Part shown: in pieces, positions 61,419 to 64,000 of the stretch
Layout: each line of letters begins with the position of its first letter
How positions within the stretch are numbered: position 1 is the first letter of the stretch
Origin: Phylloscopus collybita
Taxonomy: Eukaryota > Chordata > Aves > Passeriformes > Phylloscopidae
DNA: 64,000 nucleotides
Assembly: GCA_027886175.1 (NCBI GenBank)
Contig: JAJNNQ010000009.1
Span: 17,519,501 to 17,583,500 of the forward strand
Direction of reading: 5' to 3'
Notes under the pieces: model-generated
What the model was told of the DNA's origin: nothing
What the model saw: the letters and a program-made list of their open reading frames with translations, nothing else
Database searches by the model: none
Program-made: the position numbers and the translations under genes

Positions 61419-61768
61419 GTACTCTTGAAGACACAGATGGCTTCAAATATCACTGCCTTAAATGTATTTCCATAGAAATCAGAAATAACAACTACTCCTG
61501 TAAATAACGTTCGCAATTTAATAAAATAACGTGAATTTTACCATATAATTAAACAAAAAATCAAAGAGCTGAAATACAGGTTTTTTAGAATTTGAAAAAA
61601 ATTCTATAAAGTAAATAAATTCACCTGCTTTTACACATGCAGAATAACACTTAAGACCTGACCACACACTTAGGGTCCCTGCTACATTCAATGATTATGG
61701 TTGCAGAAATTTTAAGCATTTATGTAGAAAGCAAAGAGAAAATGAGGTAAAGTTCTTATGAATAAAGT
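61419..61768. other. Gene-free AT-rich DNA
   Basis: Nothing recognised. Confidence 0.5.
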
Positions 61769-61854
61769 AAAAAAAAAAAAACAAAACCCCAAACAAAACA
61801 AAACAAAACAAAACAAAACAAAACAAAACAAAACAAAACAAAACAAAACAAAAC
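61769..61854 (+). repeat. Poly-A followed by (AAAAC)n microsatellite
   Basis: A run of 12 A, ACAAAACCCCAAAC, then about twelve AAAAC units. It causes a false Leu-Phe-Cys-Phe-Val repeat ORF on the minus strand. Confidence 0.95.
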
Positions 61855-61938
61855 TAGGGAGATGTATATTATTTTCCTGTCTTGTGATTTCCTTCTGAAT
61901 AAAGTTCTGTCTGACAATACTTGCAATACTTTAACATT

Positions 61939-61970
61939 GCAAGAAGCAAGAAGCAAGAAGCAAGAAAAGC
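61939..61970 (+). repeat. 7-bp tandem repeat
   Basis: About four units of GCAAGAA. Confidence 0.85.
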
Positions 61971-64000
61971 AACATGAAGACATATTTTCAGAATTTCTGG
62001 GTTCTTTCATTGCATTTTAAACTAATTGAACTTCTGCTTTAAATATATCTTAATGTATTAAAATGCTTAGGGAGCTAAAAAACCAAGTCAATTCTTTTGC
62101 ATGCTTGACAAAGAAAACTAACAAAACAATTTTTTCCTTAATTTTGGCTTACATCTCTACTTATAAACATAAGAAAAAGAAAAACTAGCACCATCTAATT
62201 TCAGAGGTCTTTGTGGAAATACATTTGTATGGCTAAGAAGTGTTTTGATGGTATAATTGTAGTTTTTAAAAATACTTTACTAAATACACTACAAATTAAT
62301 TACTTTTATATGAAATTCAGTTTTGGATAATACATGGTAAAAAAGTTCTAGTTCAAAAAGTCTTGAAAAAGTGGACAAAAAGATACAAACTAAATTAGTA
62401 TATGCAGTAGGAAAAACAATAATTACATTTAAATGATGCACAAGTGGAAAAACTTAAAACTGCTAAGAATTTACTTGCTTTTTCATCTGTTTACAGCTCA
62501 AATCCAACTTTAACATTCCTACACAGTAGAACCAATTTAAATTAGTCTGTAAGTATAAAGAAAGTAAAAAGGTTTTTAAAAGGCTTAATGGAATTAAATT
62601 AAAATATAATTCCATTAAAAATATTATTTACTGAAGTATTTTTCATAGTTTCTAAAGTCAATCATCTGGCAATATTAAAAAGAAGAGTTGACTCTCCTCA
62701 CAAGGTACCAATTTAAATTTCAAAATCATAGGATTATTTAATAATTGCTTGAAGTTAGAACATTATTTCAGTACCAGAAATCAGCTGTTTAAAAATAGTT
62801 TCCCTAAATCATAGATCTATATTTTTTCTGGGCCATTTTCCCCTTAAAAATTGACTTGACATTTAAAACATCAGCTTTTTCACAGTGTGCATCCCATCTG
62901 CAATTATGCTGCAGCCCACTCAGCTCTGTCCTCATAATAGCAATAAACCTATTAAAAAAAAAACCTGCAGATGGATAAAATGAACAGCTATCCAGCATAC
63001 ACACAAAAAAGAGAAAAAGACAAAAACAACAAAAGAAAAAAAGATTATTTAAATAAGCAGGCTTTCTTACAGACACCCATTACACCGTAGGGTGTGTGTG
63101 GACTATAGTATTTGAACAAGAAAGGCATATTACATACTGAAGTCTCTTCCCTCTTTGGGTAATTATAGACACCAACAGTAATCAACCCCTCTTTCATACA
63201 AGAATGCTAACATATTATCTCATATACTCTATTTGTAACATGGAAGAGCAAATTAGTGAGAGTGCTTGTGTCCTTTATCATAACTGGATAAAACCTTATG
63301 TTAGGGAATGAGGATAAAAGGCCTGGCTTACCTCGCTTGTAAATTTTATTTGGATGGTAGCCATTTCAAAGGCTCTAAAATGCTTCATGGATCATGGTAG
63401 ATGTGTTTGATCAACCTGTTTACACACAAATTTTATACTCATTCAGTTTCTAGCATGACTTTTAATTTACAGTAGCATATAGAGGGAATGAGAGCAAGTA
63501 AACCTGCAGTATGTTCTGGGACCCTGTGTCTACACAAGTTGTGGTACCTGGGCCAGCTTGTTTAAAGGCTTTTTAAATACTTCTATTCTACAGACCTACC
63601 AGTTGTGTAACTTATGAAGACATAATCTCCACTTTACCTTCTTGCTTCTGTATTGATTTATAAATCTCATCATGCAATATATGAATTCATATAAGAACTG
63701 AAAAAACTGAAAAAACCTGAAAACGTAGCTCCAAGGAAATTTACATATATACAAGTCTTTTTATGAGCAGTGCAAAATGTCAACTTTTGTTTAATTGATT
63801 CTGTGCTTTCTATTTGCATTCACCTACACTGAAGAAGCTTTAATATTTTCAATTGCTGTGGAGATTATAGCATCTTTCTTTTGCATATGCTCATGTATTT
63901 ATTATTATGCAACAACAATAACAACAACAAGAATAATAACCAAATTAATGACAAGAATAACAATAATAGTAGTGCAGTACAATCATGCTGAAGCTGTTAC
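61971..64000. other. Gene-free AT-rich DNA
   Basis: No ORF above 90 codons. An AAC/AAT trinucleotide-rich tract lies at 63910-63966. Nothing else recognised. Confidence 0.55.

Noticed and set aside
61756..62010. 84-codon minus ORF with Leu-Phe-Cys-Phe-Val repeats
   Set aside because: Made by the (AAAAC)n tract.

Overview
The window looks like AT-rich, gene-poor DNA from a bird, most likely a songbird. The evidence is the interspersed repeats: several CR1 LINE copies (avian 3' tails, the usual 5'-truncated 3' ends, one fragment of the ORF2 reverse transcriptase), and LTR relics of the kind common in passerine genomes. I see no host protein-coding gene, tRNA, rRNA or CRISPR array. Most of the 64 kb is intergenic or intronic sequence holding old repeats and microsatellites.

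The outstanding object is a complete, very young endogenous retrovirus (ERV) on the + strand at 32789-39380. It has two 740-bp LTRs that differ at only four positions, a 5-bp target-site duplication (AATGT), a primer binding site close to tRNA-Lys1,2 type, an intact gag, and an intact pol carrying protease, reverse transcriptase, RNase H and integrase with all catalytic residues visible. There is no env and no dUTPase. Three things are odd. Gag and pol share one frame and are separated by a single UAG that lies in a perfect hairpin, followed by a second hairpin. Gag begins with a hydrophobic, membrane-like module with an N-glycosylation sequon. Gag also has no zinc knuckle. The pol type, missing env and capsid-like block suggest a class III (ERV-L/spuma-like) lineage; the readthrough layout is more like gammaretroviruses.

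Layout: 1-6148 unique AT-rich DNA; 6149-6330 a (CCCTT)n microsatellite; 6527-6850 CR1 (-); 6851-17764 unique DNA with a possible conserved noncoding block near 16.85-17.48 kb; 17765-18560 CR1 (-); 19766-19858 CR1 tail (+); 20782-21379 solo LTR (-); 23825-24115 and 30484-30740 LTR relics (-); 25905-25995 CR1 (+); 26501-27820 CR1 ORF2 fragment (-); 32784-39385 the ERV with its target duplication; 40560-40885 older CR1 (-); 43182-43605, 44730-45010 and 46845-46926 LTR relics (-); an inverted pair of 160-bp repeats at 47168-47327 and 50301-50460; 52003-52260 CR1 (-); 56080-56590 LTR-like relic (-); an unexplained 173-codon minus-strand ORF with splice-like borders at 60897-61418; (AAAAC)n near 61.8 kb.

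Nearly all old elements lie on the minus strand while the young ERV is on the plus strand. This could mean the window sits inside an intron of a plus-strand transcription unit. The only genes that work together here are the ERV's own: the LTR promoter drives one gag-pol RNA, Gag should form the particle, and Pol (presumably made by stop-codon readthrough) provides processing, reverse transcription and integration.
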